Shown: positions 54,265-63,935 of the stretch, piece after piece
Layout: each line of letters begins with the position of its first letter
Numbering within the stretch: position 1 is the stretch's first letter
Source: an uncultured Sphingobacteriales bacterium
GTDB taxonomy: Bacteria > Bacteroidota > Bacteroidia > Chitinophagales > Chitinophagaceae
Direction: 5' to 3'
Assembly: GCA_937871285.1 (NCBI GenBank)
Contig: CALMQS010000039.1
Location: 124,001-188,000 of the forward strand
Length of the DNA stretch: 64,000 nt
Program-made: the position numbers and the translations under genes
The notes under the pieces: generated by a model
The model's input: the letters and a program-made list of their open reading frames with translations, nothing else
Told to the model about the DNA's origin: nothing
The model's database searches: none

Positions 54265-54414
54265 TAGCTCAATATACCCCGGGGATCATCGTGGGTGTAT
54301 AGGTACACATAAGTTTCTTCTTATTATTTCTATTGTGTTCCTATGTTTCTACTGTGCCTGTGTGTGTAAGGATAACAAACACAGAAAACTCAAGTTAAAA
54401 TAGCCTGGACTTTT

Positions 54415-55425
54415 CTAAAACTTGGGGCAACCCAGCTTTTTCCTGCCGGGATCAGAAGGCTTCCTTATAAAAATGAGTGAAATTTCATTTCCACCCCTGC
54501 TGTTGGAAGCAGTGCTCAGGGAAGAATTATTGATATCATAGCTGTATCCTAACCTGAACCCCGAAAATTCAATACCTACATAAGGAATAAAAGCATCGCC
54601 AAAACGATACCACAACCCGGTGTATAAATTGGCTTCTAAGTCTTCATCATCACTCAGGTTAAAGGCGATAGCGCCGCCCAGCACGGTTTCTGTGGCGCCC
54701 GCCTGGCGCTGGTGTATAAAGCTGCCATGAAAGGTGGTGATGCGGCCAATGGGAACATACCCTCCGCCGTGGATAGTAAGCCTTTGATTAAGGATATAAT
54801 TACCCCCTTTAAAAGATTCTTTCGGCCGGTTGATATGATAAGATGATACACCTGCATAAAAATTATTATAGCCGTTGGTGCTGCCGCTGTACAGCAAACC
54901 CGCATTCACATCAAAGTAATTTACGGCAACATTGCTGTTGTTATTGAATACTTCGCTGGTAACACCGGTAAAGCCCAAAGAAGTAAGCTGGTCTTCGAAG
55001 GTTGCTTTAGTAATATCAAGCCGCTTATTGGCATAAGTTCCCTGGAAGCCAACGGTTAGGGTATGGTATCCATTTTCATCCAATGCTTTATGATAAGCTG
55101 TAGATACGGAAATAAAATTATTATTGAGTATTTTATTACCACTCTGGTCATTCAGGCCCATGATGCCTACACCCCAGGTATCAAATTCGGGAATACGGTT
55201 TTGCAGCATCGCAAAATCAACCGAAGCGGTAGCTGTAGTAAAAGCGTTATTAATAGTGGGCCATTGATTGCGGTAATTGCCGGCTACCCTGAAAGTGCCG
55301 TCAAACTTACCTGTATAGGCCGGGTTTAATGTAAGCGGCGATGAAAAGAATTGTGAAAAATGCGGGTCCTGCGCATAAGCATTCATACACACAAAAAGCA
55401 GCAGTGGTACGAGGACTTTTTTCAT
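54415..55425 (-). CDS. PorP/SprF-family type IX secretion system membrane protein
   Basis: The 336-residue product has a signal peptide (KVLVPLLLFVCMNAYAQ) followed by the family hallmark DPHFSQFFSSPLTLNPAYTG. The rest is a beta-barrel pattern with alternating hydrophobic strands, ending in the conserved basic tail. PorP/SprF proteins sit in the outer membrane and anchor T9SS cargo such as gliding adhesins; a partner adhesin gene is often adjacent, but none is seen here. ATG 55425 is chosen for the signal peptide; the frame to 55521 adds a non-conserved leader that overlaps upp. Confidence 0.92.
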   Translation of the reverse strand: MKKVLVPLLLFVCMNAYAQDPHFSQFFSSPLTLNPAYTGKFDGTFRVAGNYRNQWPTINNAFTTATASVDFAMLQNRIPEFDTWGVGIMGLNDQSGNKILNNNFISVSTAYHKALDENGYHTLTVGFQGTYANKRLDITKATFEDQLTSLGFTGVTSEVFNNNSNVAVNYFDVNAGLLYSGSTNGYNNFYAGVSSYHINRPKESFKGGNYILNQRLTIHGGGYVPIGRITTFHGSFIHQRQAGATETVLGGAIAFNLSDDEDLEANLYTGLWYRFGDAFIPYVGIEFSGFRLGYSYDINNSSLSTASNSRGGNEISLIFIRKPSDPGRKKLGCPKF

Positions 55426-55462
55426 CCTGATTAAATTGTTTGTCAAGTTACGAATATTTCGG

Positions 55463-56113
55463 TTAAGATTGTGTCTTTGAGCCAAATGAAAGGTCGCCTG
55501 CATCACCCAACCCCGGCACAATATATCCTTTGGCTGTTAGCTCATCATCTATAGCGCCGCACCATATTTTCACCTCAGGATCTTCCCTGCGAACATATTC
55601 AATACCTACCGTACAGGCAATTGCCGAAACAATATGAATTTCCTTTGGCTGCCCTACCGCTTTTAAAAACTGCAGCGTTTTAACTAAAGATGCACCCGTT
55701 GCCAGCATAGGATCTGAAATGATCAGTACACGGTTTTCCAGATCCGGGCAGGAAACATATTCAATGCTGATCTCAAAAGATCCGTCCCTGTGATGCTTCC
55801 GGTAAGCAGATACGAACGCGTTATCGGCTTTGTCAAAAAAATTCAGCACCCCCTGGTGAAAAGGTAATCCTGCACGCAAAATTGTAGCCAGCACGGGTTG
55901 CTCCTTCATTACCTTACATACCGATATGCCCAGGGGAGTAGGGATTTCCTTTTCCTCCCATGCTAATGTTTTGCTTATTTCGTAAGCCATTACTTCGCCT
56001 ATCCGTTCTAAGTTCTTTCGGAAACGCATCCTGTCTGTTTGTATTTCCGTATGCCTTAACTCGCTTACCCAGGTACTCATTAACGAATATGCTGCACTAA
56101 GGTTTATAACCAT
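55463..56113 (-). CDS. upp: Uracil phosphoribosyltransferase
   Basis: The 216-residue enzyme joins uracil with PRPP to make UMP in pyrimidine salvage. The PRPP-binding motif is VLIISDPMLATGASLVKTL (about 133-151), and the uracil-binding end is GYIVPGLGDAGDLSFG, the conserved C-terminal PGLGDAGDR-type motif (here GDAGDLSFG). It lies 37 bp upstream of the PorP/SprF gene on the same strand and is divergent from anmK with a 93-bp gap. Confidence 0.95.
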   Translation of the reverse strand: MVINLSAAYSLMSTWVSELRHTEIQTDRMRFRKNLERIGEVMAYEISKTLAWEEKEIPTPLGISVCKVMKEQPVLATILRAGLPFHQGVLNFFDKADNAFVSAYRKHHRDGSFEISIEYVSCPDLENRVLIISDPMLATGASLVKTLQFLKAVGQPKEIHIVSAIACTVGIEYVRREDPEVKIWCGAIDDELTAKGYIVPGLGDAGDLSFGSKTQS

Positions 56114-56206
56114 AAAACATTGTTTGGGTTACCAATAGTTCCGTGTAAATCAATAGTTTTATGCAACAAATCTAAACGCAGTAATTTGTAATCTAAAATT
56201 TCTTTA

Positions 56207-57310
56207 ATGATTTACCGGGCTATTGGCCTTATGAGCGGCAGTTCGTTAGACGGGCTGGATATCGCTTACGTCCATTTTCATGAAAACGCAGGTACATGGA
56301 GTTTTGATATAGAATATGCAGATTGTTATCCGTATCCGGAGGAATGGATCAACAAATTACAATCTGCCATACAACTTAATGCGCTGGATTATCAGCTGTT
56401 GCATGCCGAATATGGCCATTTTCTGGGAGAGCAGGTAAATACATTTATTAACATACATCAATTGCACTACCAGGTGCAGTTCATTGCCTCTCATGGACAT
56501 ACAACCTTTCATGTGCCTGGTAAAAAAATGACCGCCCAGTTAGGAGATGGCGCAGCTATAGCCGCCGAAACCGGCACACCGGTTATCAGCGATCTGAGGG
56601 CATTGGATGTGGCGCTGGGAGGGCAGGGTGCTCCTATTGTGCCTGTAGGGGATAAGCTGCTGTTTAGCGAATATGACTATTGCCTGAATATCGGGGGCAT
56701 TGCTAATCTTTCTGCCCATAGCGGCGATACGTATGTGTCGTTTGATATTTGCCCAGCCAACCGTGTTTTAAACCTCCTTGCAGCCAAGGCGGGTAAAGCA
56801 TACGATGAAGGCGGGCAGATGGCAGCCTCCGGTAAAGTGAACACAACATTACTCGATGCATTAAACAGTTTCCCTTTTTACCAGGCACAGTACCCCAAAT
56901 CCCTGTCTAACGATTTTGGAAATAATGAGGTATATCCGCTGATATTAAAGGAAGAGCCGCACCTGGGAAATGCGTTGTGTACTTACTCGGAGCATATAGC
57001 CTTGCAGGTTAAAGCGGCGGTAGAGCAAATTAAAAGAAACATAAACCCCGGAACCGAACCTGCAAAAATGCTGGTTACAGGTGGCGGCGCATTTAATACT
57101 TTTTTAATACAAAGCATACAGGACCAGGTAAAGCAGCACAATGTTGAACTGCTGATTCCTGACGAAAAAACGGTTAAATACAAAGAAGCGCTGGTAATGG
57201 CTTTAATAGGCGTTCTTCGCTGGCGGGAGGAAAATAATGTATTGTCATCGGTAACCGGCGCCCTTCGCAGTAGTATTGGCGGCGCCATTTGGATGGGGCA
57301 GGAAGCATAG
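56207..57310 (+). CDS. anmK: Anhydro-N-acetylmuramic acid kinase
   Basis: The 367-residue enzyme phosphorylates and opens 1,6-anhydro-MurNAc released by lytic transglycosylases, returning it to the cell-wall pool. The N-terminal GLMSGSSLDGLDIAYVHF is the diagnostic family motif; SHGHTTFHVPG, LGGQGAPIVPVGD and LNIGGIANLS complete the ATPase-like fold. A putative ROK regulator follows 132 bp later in the same direction, possibly linking regulation to cell-wall sugars. Confidence 0.96.
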   Translation: MIYRAIGLMSGSSLDGLDIAYVHFHENAGTWSFDIEYADCYPYPEEWINKLQSAIQLNALDYQLLHAEYGHFLGEQVNTFINIHQLHYQVQFIASHGHTTFHVPGKKMTAQLGDGAAIAAETGTPVISDLRALDVALGGQGAPIVPVGDKLLFSEYDYCLNIGGIANLSAHSGDTYVSFDICPANRVLNLLAAKAGKAYDEGGQMAASGKVNTTLLDALNSFPFYQAQYPKSLSNDFGNNEVYPLILKEEPHLGNALCTYSEHIALQVKAAVEQIKRNINPGTEPAKMLVTGGGAFNTFLIQSIQDQVKQHNVELLIPDEKTVKYKEALVMALIGVLRWREENNVLSSVTGALRSSIGGAIWMGQEA

Positions 57311-57442
57311 TCGGGAATAGCATTTAGCGTTCAATAAGGGATAACAAGGAAGCGCTGGTTTGCCACCCATTGATTTTTATTTTTCTAAAAAACTTGTGTT
57401 AACTTACCTTTTATTGTAAAAACGAGGTATTCATTCATCTGT

Positions 57443-58681
57443 ATGGCAGGTAAAAGTCAATCTTATAAAAGAAAAATCACCAGGCAACTTTACTTTTCCA
57501 ACCTGCTTTCCTGTGCTGAGCTGAGCCATAAAATAGATAAAAGCCTTTCCCTTACTACCAAAATACTGAATGAGCTTATTGCAGAAGGCATAGTTGTGGA
57601 AACAGGCTATGCGCCTTCCAGTGGCGGCAGGCGCCCGTTAATGTATTCGCTCAGGGCAGATGTGCTGTATATCGTGTCTGTAGCTATGGATCAGTTTTTT
57701 ACACGCATTGCTATCATGGATATGCAAAATAAGCATGTTTGTGCTGTGGAAAAATTTGAGCTCCGGCTGGCAGATAATCCAGCGGCATTAGCAGTGCTTA
57801 CTAATAAAATTGAATCCGTAATTAAGCAGTCGGGTATTAGCAAAACCAAGATCGCAGGCATTGGCATAGGCATGCCCGGCTTTGTAGATTCGCAAAAGGG
57901 GATTAATTATACCTTTTTACCTGCTACAGGTGAAAGTATTACCGATTATATAGCAGGAAGCACCGGGCTTCACACCTATATTGAAAACGACTCGGGTATT
58001 GTGGGTTTGGCAGAATTAAGGTTTGGCGCTGTGCGCAACAGGAAGAATGCGATGGTTATTAATATTGGTTGGGGTGTGGGGCTGGGCATGATATTGGAAG
58101 GCGCTCTTTTTAGGGGCGATAACGGATTTGCGGGAGAGTTTAGTCATATACCCCTTTTTAACAATGGCAAATTGTGCAGTTGCGGTAAAAGCGGTTGCCT
58201 CGAAACAGAAACATCGCTGTTTGTGATCGTAGAGAAAGCGAAAGAGGGGATGCAGGCGGGAAGAGTAAGCGCGCTGAAGCGCCTGCTTTCCGGAAAAGAA
58301 GAGGACCTGGAAAAAGATGCCGAGGCCATTATTCATTCGGCGGGAAAAGGCGATCGTTTTGCCATAGAGCTGCTCTCGGAAGCAGGGTATAATATAGGAA
58401 GGGGCATCGCTATATTAATTCACCTGCTTAATCCCGGTATTGTGGTGCTGAGTGGCAGGGGGGCACTGGCAGGCAAAATTTGGCAGGCGCCTATACAGCA
58501 GGCGCTCAACGAACACTGCATCCCCCGGCTTGCCATTAATACGGAAATTGCTATTTCTACCTTAGGCTACGAGGCCGAGCTGATTGGCTGTGCGGCACTT
58601 GTAATGGAGAAATTAGGCGAGCCGGTAAAAAAGAGCTTCAAAAAGGAAAAGATACCTAAAGCCGCCCGTTTACTCAGGTAA
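57443..58681 (+). CDS. ROK-family transcriptional regulator (NagC/Mlc-like)
   Basis: The 412-residue product has a winged-helix DNA-binding part (about 12-72: LLSCAELSHKIDKSLSLTTKILNELIAEGIVVETG, read in pieces) and a ROK sugar-binding domain. Landmarks are IGIGMPGFVD, IENDSGIVGLAELRFG, IGWGVGLGMILEGALFRG and the zinc site GKLCSCGKSGCLE. ROK repressors respond to sugars or amino-sugar phosphates; location after anmK and the presence of nag genes in the window suggest an amino-sugar or cell-wall-sugar ligand, which is inference. ATG 57443 keeps the full DNA-binding domain. Confidence 0.92.
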   Translation: MAGKSQSYKRKITRQLYFSNLLSCAELSHKIDKSLSLTTKILNELIAEGIVVETGYAPSSGGRRPLMYSLRADVLYIVSVAMDQFFTRIAIMDMQNKHVCAVEKFELRLADNPAALAVLTNKIESVIKQSGISKTKIAGIGIGMPGFVDSQKGINYTFLPATGESITDYIAGSTGLHTYIENDSGIVGLAELRFGAVRNRKNAMVINIGWGVGLGMILEGALFRGDNGFAGEFSHIPLFNNGKLCSCGKSGCLETETSLFVIVEKAKEGMQAGRVSALKRLLSGKEEDLEKDAEAIIHSAGKGDRFAIELLSEAGYNIGRGIAILIHLLNPGIVVLSGRGALAGKIWQAPIQQALNEHCIPRLAINTEIAISTLGYEAELIGCAALVMEKLGEPVKKSFKKEKIPKAARLLR

Positions 58682-58731
58682 ATAACTTTCCTTCAGATTT
58701 ACTTTCACGGGAATGCGTATTTTAGCAGCCT

Positions 58732-59964
58732 ATGTTATTTAAGGATGTTATAGGGCAACAGGATGTAAAACAGCAGCTTTTACAGTTAGTACAACAAAAC
58801 CGCTTGAGTCATGCTTTATTATTTTTAGGAAAAGAAGGCTCCGGCGCATTACCGCTGGCTTTGGCCTTTGCCAGTTACGTAAGTCTTTTTTCTTATGCAA
58901 ATACCGGAGATCCTGCCGGCGATTCCCTGTCCCTGTTTGGTGAAGCTGACGCCGGGTCAGCCGATGCGCTGCCTGTAAATGAAAGTTGGCAGCAGGCTGA
59001 TGCCTGGATGCAGGAACAGCCTGCATGGTCGAAAGCGGGGGGGCTCATCCACCCGGATATTCATTTTTCCTATCCCGTTGTTCCCAGGAAAAGTGGCGAC
59101 AAGCCTTTGAGTTCGGATTATATTACGGAGTGGAGAGAATTTATTAAGCAATATCCGTATGGTAACGGGTACGACTGGTTGCAATTTATAGGAGCCGAAA
59201 ACAAGCAGGGTAATATTACGGCATACGAATGCAACGATATTATCCGCAAGCTGAGCCTCAAAAGTTTTGAAAGCCGGTATAAAATTTTGCTGATGTGGCT
59301 GCCCGAATACCTGGGCAATGCCGGGAATAAATTACTTAAGCTAATAGAAGAGCCACCCCAGGATACCCTGTTTCTGCTGGTAGCGGAAAATGAAAGTCTT
59401 ATTTTGCCTACCATTCTTTCCCGTACGCAATTAGTTAAGGTTCCGGCATTAGATATGAAAGATATAGAAGCCGCCTTAACCGGAAGAGGTAAGATTGCGC
59501 CGGAACAGGCAAGGCAGATTGCATTGGTAAGTGAAGGTAATTATCATGAAGCGCTGCAATTGCTGCAGCATTCGGGCGATGACTGGCAGGGTATATTACG
59601 GGACTGGCTGAACGCTATTTTAAAAACCGGCCCTATCGCACAGGTAAAATGGATTGAAGAAATAAGCCGGCAGGGCCGGGAAAAGCAAAAACAATTTTTG
59701 CGCTATTTCAATCATTTATTACAACAATCCATCCGCCTGCAGGTAATGCCGGAAATAAGTGCCCAGTTACCGGATGCAGAAAGAGATTTCGCATTGCGGT
59801 TAAATAAGATCGCTTCCCTGCATCAGCACCAGGCTATCATAGCAGAATTAGATAAAGCGGCGTATTATATTGAAAGAAATGCCAATGCTAAAATTCTTTT
59901 CCATGCGCTCACCATTAAGCTATACCATATCATCGCTAAAAGTGAGGTGGTGGAAATGAAGTAA
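58732..59964 (+). CDS. holB: DNA polymerase III delta-prime subunit
   Basis: The 410-residue clamp-loader subunit opens with FKDVIGQQDVKQQLLQLVQQNRLSHALLFLG, the family entry motif (read in pieces). The Walker A loop is replaced by GKEGSGALPL, i.e. without the GKT/S end, fitting delta-prime, which does not hydrolyse ATP. The SRC-like residue set is in EEPPQDTLFLLVAENESLILPTILSRTQ (read in pieces), the sensor region. A long central insert (about 60-115) includes WQQADAWMQEQPAWSKAGG. It overlaps no neighbour and starts 51 bp after the ROK gene. Confidence 0.9.
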   Translation: MLFKDVIGQQDVKQQLLQLVQQNRLSHALLFLGKEGSGALPLALAFASYVSLFSYANTGDPAGDSLSLFGEADAGSADALPVNESWQQADAWMQEQPAWSKAGGLIHPDIHFSYPVVPRKSGDKPLSSDYITEWREFIKQYPYGNGYDWLQFIGAENKQGNITAYECNDIIRKLSLKSFESRYKILLMWLPEYLGNAGNKLLKLIEEPPQDTLFLLVAENESLILPTILSRTQLVKVPALDMKDIEAALTGRGKIAPEQARQIALVSEGNYHEALQLLQHSGDDWQGILRDWLNAILKTGPIAQVKWIEEISRQGREKQKQFLRYFNHLLQQSIRLQVMPEISAQLPDAERDFALRLNKIASLHQHQAIIAELDKAAYYIERNANAKILFHALTIKLYHIIAKSEVVEMK

Positions 59965-59973
59965 TATTTTTGT

Positions 59974-60462
59974 TTACGTTTCCGGATCAGGATAATGCGT
60001 TGATATGAACCGGATCAGGTTTTTCCGGGCAGTTTTTTGTACGGCTCTTTTCATAAAGCCCGTCCAGCCAAACAATACACCTTTCCATCCAAAAGCCTGC
60101 GCCAGCCAGGTGCTGAGCCTGAAAGCGTCGCTGTGCTCAATGATCTTTCCGTCTTTTAAACGCATAAAGGCTTTAATATTGTTTGTTACCTTACGTCCTG
60201 TTTTGGAAAAGGTATAGGTGGCTTTCCATTTGCAGGTAGCATACCCTTCATCGAGCAATTCAATATCGGAAAAGCTGAGCGAAAAATCTTTTGCATTCGT
60301 ACAAAGCATTTCCCACATTACTTTTACATCGTCACCTTTTAAGAGACCAAATACCGGGTCGCTGAAAATGATATCATCGCTGTAGCAGGCATTCATTCCG
60401 CCAGCGTTCAAACGCTGAAAAGAAGTGTAAAACTTTTCAATAACCGCTCTGTTATCGTTCAT
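59974..60462 (-). CDS. NTF2/SnoaL-like fold protein
   Basis: The 162-residue product has the cone-shaped NTF2-like pattern: VIEKFYTSFQRLNAGGMNAC, YSDDIIFSDPVFG, KAFMRLKDGKIIEHSDAFRL. Proteins of this type may bind small hydrophobic ligands or act as isomerases or hydrolases; the substrate is unknown. The basic, Arg/Lys-rich C-terminus (KRAVQKTARKNLIRF) is unusual. It converges with the delta-prime gene (9-bp gap). Confidence 0.83.
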   Translation of the reverse strand: MNDNRAVIEKFYTSFQRLNAGGMNACYSDDIIFSDPVFGLLKGDDVKVMWEMLCTNAKDFSLSFSDIELLDEGYATCKWKATYTFSKTGRKVTNNIKAFMRLKDGKIIEHSDAFRLSTWLAQAFGWKGVLFGWTGFMKRAVQKTARKNLIRFISTHYPDPET

Positions 60463-60549
60463 AATTCATTTGTTCCTGAAAATGTGAATGTATTACATTT
60501 ATTTTCAAAACCCAACAAGCTATCCGCTGTAAGACAGGAGCGGTAGCGC

Positions 60550-61731
60550 CTATACTTTGTTAATAGCGGCTATAATAGTTTCGCAGGCTTTAATGATTGC
60601 TTCATTGCTGATATTAAGCGGGGGAGCGATACGCATACATTGCGGGGCAAATAAAAACCAGTCGGTAAGAACGCCGTTTTCAATGCACCGGTCAATAACG
60701 GCCTTGTTTATTTCGAAGCTTTCAAATTCAACAGCAATCAGTAAGCCCGCTGAACGCACAGCTTTAATGTGAGGATGCTTCAGTAAGGAAAGGAAAAGAT
60801 TTTCTTTAATCCTTATCGTTGTTATCATCTTTTCTTCCTGCAAAGCCTTCATGGCGGCCAGTCCGGCAGCACAGCTAACCGGGTGCCCGCCGAATGTAGT
60901 AATATGCCCGAGAACGGGGTTGCTTGTAAGGCTCCACATCAGTTGCTTATCTGCAACAAAGGCGCCCAAAGGCATTCCGCCGCCCAGCGCTTTGCCCAGC
61001 AAAACAATATCAGGTATTATTTCCCACTGTTCAAAGCCCCACAGGCTACCCGTTCTGCCAAAGCCGGTTTGAATTTCGTCCAATACCAGCAGGCAGCCGG
61101 TGTTCGTACATTTTTCGCGCAACGCCTGCATCCACGCTTTGGAAGGAGCAATAACGCCGCGTTCCGCCTGCGCGGTTTCGGCAATAACACAGGCTGTTGC
61201 TGTGGTAATATGCTCAAGGTCATCAAATGAATTATAGTTGAGATGCAAAATGCCGGGCAATAAAGGCCGGTAGGCGTTGCGCCAGTATTCATCTCCAATG
61301 ATACTTAACGCACCCTGCGTTGATCCGTGGTACGATTGATTAAAGGCGATGATCTGTGTTCTGTTGGTATAGCGCTTGGCCAGCTTCATAGCGCCTTCCG
61401 TGGCTTCGGCGCCCGAGTTGGTAAAATACACCGAGTTCAATGAAGCGGGCAGATGTTGTGTAAGATAATGTGCATAGGCCACCTGTGGCGTTTCAACAAG
61501 TTCGCCATATACAAGCAGGTGCAGGTATTGATCCACCTGCTTTTTTATTGCTTCCGTAACGGCCGGGTGCCGGTGACCAATATTGCATACGCTGATACCG
61601 GCAATCAGGTCTGTGAATGCCTTGCCATTTACATCCCACAGGGTGTATCCTTCCGCTTTTACAATTTCAAGCGCCAGTGGCGCATCCGAAGTTTGTGCTA
61701 CATGCTGTAAAAAAAGTTGCCGTTGGTTCAC
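60550..61731 (-). CDS. Class III aminotransferase (acetylornithine/ornithine type)
   Basis: The 393-residue PLP enzyme has the family motifs: FTNSGAEATEGAMKLAKRYT (about 103-122), LVLDEIQTGFGRTG with the PLP-contacting aspartate (about 213-226) and the PLP lysine in LLGKALGGGMPLGAF (about 242-256). The ornithine-type group fits, but 4-aminobutyrate, lysine-epsilon or beta-alanine aminotransferases look similar. A GTG at 61731 starts it (MNQRQLFLQ); no closer ATG is suitable. It is not linked to arginine genes here, so the substrate stays open. Confidence 0.92.
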   Translation of the reverse strand: MNQRQLFLQHVAQTSDAPLALEIVKAEGYTLWDVNGKAFTDLIAGISVCNIGHRHPAVTEAIKKQVDQYLHLLVYGELVETPQVAYAHYLTQHLPASLNSVYFTNSGAEATEGAMKLAKRYTNRTQIIAFNQSYHGSTQGALSIIGDEYWRNAYRPLLPGILHLNYNSFDDLEHITTATACVIAETAQAERGVIAPSKAWMQALREKCTNTGCLLVLDEIQTGFGRTGSLWGFEQWEIIPDIVLLGKALGGGMPLGAFVADKQLMWSLTSNPVLGHITTFGGHPVSCAAGLAAMKALQEEKMITTIRIKENLFLSLLKHPHIKAVRSAGLLIAVEFESFEINKAVIDRCIENGVLTDWFLFAPQCMRIAPPLNISNEAIIKACETIIAAINKV

Positions 61732-62162
61732 TGTTAAGATTTATACGATTACGGATAATAAATAACAGGATGCGGGATAAAGGGAAGGCTGAATTTTTAA
61801 GCGCCGGTAATAGTAGCATAAAGTCGCTTAGTGACCTTCCTTTTCTCTTTCCTCATGTCCCTCGCTATTTTACACGCAAATGTCGGCATTATGGTCATAT
61901 AAATGACGGATCAGTGATGAAGGAGGAAGCGGAAATGATGTGTCACTGGCAGCCCGTCCACCGTGGCAGGGAAGAATCCATCTGTATTTTATTTGAGATT
62001 GAAATTTGAATTTTATTTGGTTCTTGTTTTTTGATTTTTTTGGTGCTTTGCATTCCTCCGGATTTCGTCCCGCATGTGCGGGATTCCGGCTTCAGATTTA
62101 ATTTTATCAATAGCCCGGTTGTGAAGCCCATCGCCGCAAAGCATGCCTCGTGTTTTGCAGTC
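61732..62162. other. 431-bp spacer with dispersed repeat, no gene
   Basis: Contents: about 240 bp of plain sequence after the aminotransferase start, then dispersed repeat copy 5 (61975-62100) with TATTTTATTTGAG, AATTTTATTTGGTTCTTG and CTCCGGATTTCG. The palindrome TCCCGCATGTGCGGGA (62068-62083) lies inside it. A 130-codon plus-strand frame that overlaps the aminotransferase is a shadow. Confidence 0.6.
62068..62083. repeat. 16-bp perfect palindrome TCCCGCATGTGCGGGA
   Basis: It is almost the same as the element at 20075-20092, differing only in the central bases. Here it is embedded in a copy of the dispersed intergenic repeat, between CGGATTTCG and the CCGGCTTC that normally follow each other. 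Confidence 0.65.
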
Positions 62163-63878
62163 TTATTGTCTCAGCCTCGCCAATGTTACCGCCTGCTTAA
62201 ATTTTTTTGTTCTTCCATTTAGGCTATACACTTCCGTTAGTATAATATAAATACCCATGCTTGTTTGTTGATTTTTTTCATCCAGCCCGTCCCACCTGAA
62301 ATAGCCTTCGGTTCCGCAAATGCCATTACGTACTAAGTAACGGATGGTTCTGCCGCGGGCGTCAAACACGGTAATATTGCATACATAGCCCGGCTCGGGA
62401 AAGCGGTAAGTAATGGTAAGAAAATCATCATGCCCGTCATTATCGGGCGAAAAAATGCCGGGACTAATATTGATTTCCCCCTGCAACTGTTCATTGGCTT
62501 TGAACTGCGAATTTTGATAAGTGGGCGTTCCATATCCTGCGTCGGCGGCAGCGGAATGCCAGTTGTTTTTATCCTGCGTTGGCAGGTTATAATCTATTCT
62601 TTCCAGCGATACGCCTTTGTAGTCAGCAATAAGTTCAAAATGCCATTTTTCATCATACCGCAGCTCATCTATTACTTCACCCAAGGTATTCAATAATACT
62701 ACGGTGCCGGAGGCATTTGGGTAAGACGGCATAGTTGTTATTTCTATAAGAGCGCCTGGCGTTTTCACCAGGAATTGCTCTTTAACCGCCACGACGTTAT
62801 CCGTAATAACTATAAAGTCGCCGGGGAAAATCAAAAGGTCTTCACTGCCAAGCTGCTTCATGCTATTTATATTACCCGCACTGTTCCTGTTGGCCATATA
62901 CAATGTTTTGGCGCTGATGATGTGGTTGCTGCGGTTATACAATTCCACATAGTCTGACCCGTTTGCAGGAGGATTAAAAAGGATTTCATTAATTACTATA
63001 TCCCCCGTTTCAGGCATCTCATCCCTGCCTGCTTTTACAGCAGAAGGATTGATAATATTGCCGCTGCAATCGGATACATTTTTCACCTGCAGGGTGTATA
63101 TTTTATTTTTTGCAAGCGGCTTATCCGGTTTTAGTTGCACGGTGTTAAAGAAAGGCGGCTGTGGCGCTGCCTGTTCAATGATCACGCCATCGCTGCATAT
63201 ATAGTTTGCTTTTACTGCGGCCTGCAGGCTGTCTAATGATTCATCAAATACCAGCAGTACGTGCAGGCTGTCTGTTGCATAGGCGCGCAGCAACTGCGGT
63301 GCTGTTTCATCTTTATTATTCCCTGCTATGGAATTAGCCGCTCCGGGTGTTCCGCCCCTGGCATCTGCGCTGGCTTTCCAGTTGCTGCTACCGCTGCAGG
63401 GATTTTTTGTATCCATCATTTCTAACGACCACCCGCCGGCACTTTTTACGTCGTTCTCATACCAGGTACGGTTGTATTGTACAGCATGTATTACAATATC
63501 CTCATCCGACAAAAGCCAGACCATATCGCTGTTAACCCGTAAGGCGGGAAAACGGCTAACTCCAATAGTGGAGCCGAAAGCTGAAAGCGCCTGCGCACCA
63601 CTTGTTGGGCAAATGATCACAAAATTATCCGGGAGCAATATAAAATGCTCTTTAATTACAGCAGTATTGCCGCCATCGCTGATCTTCCATTCATAAAGAT
63701 CATATGCATTTGGGGAAGCGTTATAAAGTTCAATGTACTTGCTATCCGGCAATACGGGAGATGATACAGGAGGGTTGGCCATAATTTCGTGCAGGAGCAC
63801 AGCGTACCGGGCGGGCTGCTGTGCATGTATACGCAAAAAGCAGCACAGCGTTAGCAGGTAGAGCAGGGTGTTTTTCAT
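62163..63878 (-). CDS. Secreted lamin-tail-domain protein with gliding-type T9SS C-terminus
   Basis: The 571-residue product has a signal peptide (NTLLYLLTLCCFLRIHAQQ). There are two lamin-tail-like domains, each opening with a VLLHEIMANPP / IVINEILFNPP motif and a YIELYN / YVELYN motif (about 20-150 and 285-420), with an Ig-like stretch between. The C-terminal 100 residues carry the gliding-motility type domain: FSPDNDGHDDFLTI, ITVFDARGRTI, YFRWDGLDEK, GIYIILTEVY. It should be surface-exposed or secreted. ATG 63878 is selected for the signal peptide. Confidence 0.87.
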   Translation of the reverse strand: MKNTLLYLLTLCCFLRIHAQQPARYAVLLHEIMANPPVSSPVLPDSKYIELYNASPNAYDLYEWKISDGGNTAVIKEHFILLPDNFVIICPTSGAQALSAFGSTIGVSRFPALRVNSDMVWLLSDEDIVIHAVQYNRTWYENDVKSAGGWSLEMMDTKNPCSGSSNWKASADARGGTPGAANSIAGNNKDETAPQLLRAYATDSLHVLLVFDESLDSLQAAVKANYICSDGVIIEQAAPQPPFFNTVQLKPDKPLAKNKIYTLQVKNVSDCSGNIINPSAVKAGRDEMPETGDIVINEILFNPPANGSDYVELYNRSNHIISAKTLYMANRNSAGNINSMKQLGSEDLLIFPGDFIVITDNVVAVKEQFLVKTPGALIEITTMPSYPNASGTVVLLNTLGEVIDELRYDEKWHFELIADYKGVSLERIDYNLPTQDKNNWHSAAADAGYGTPTYQNSQFKANEQLQGEINISPGIFSPDNDGHDDFLTITYRFPEPGYVCNITVFDARGRTIRYLVRNGICGTEGYFRWDGLDEKNQQTSMGIYIILTEVYSLNGRTKKFKQAVTLARLRQ

Positions 63879-63935
63879 AGTTCCAATGTAATAAAATTCC
63901 GGCATATTTTATTACCTTCAGCGCATAAGTTCAGC

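Noticed and set aside
61617..62009. 130-codon plus-strand ORF over the start of the aminotransferase gene
   Set aside because: Mostly antisense to the aminotransferase; the remainder runs into the dispersed repeat.
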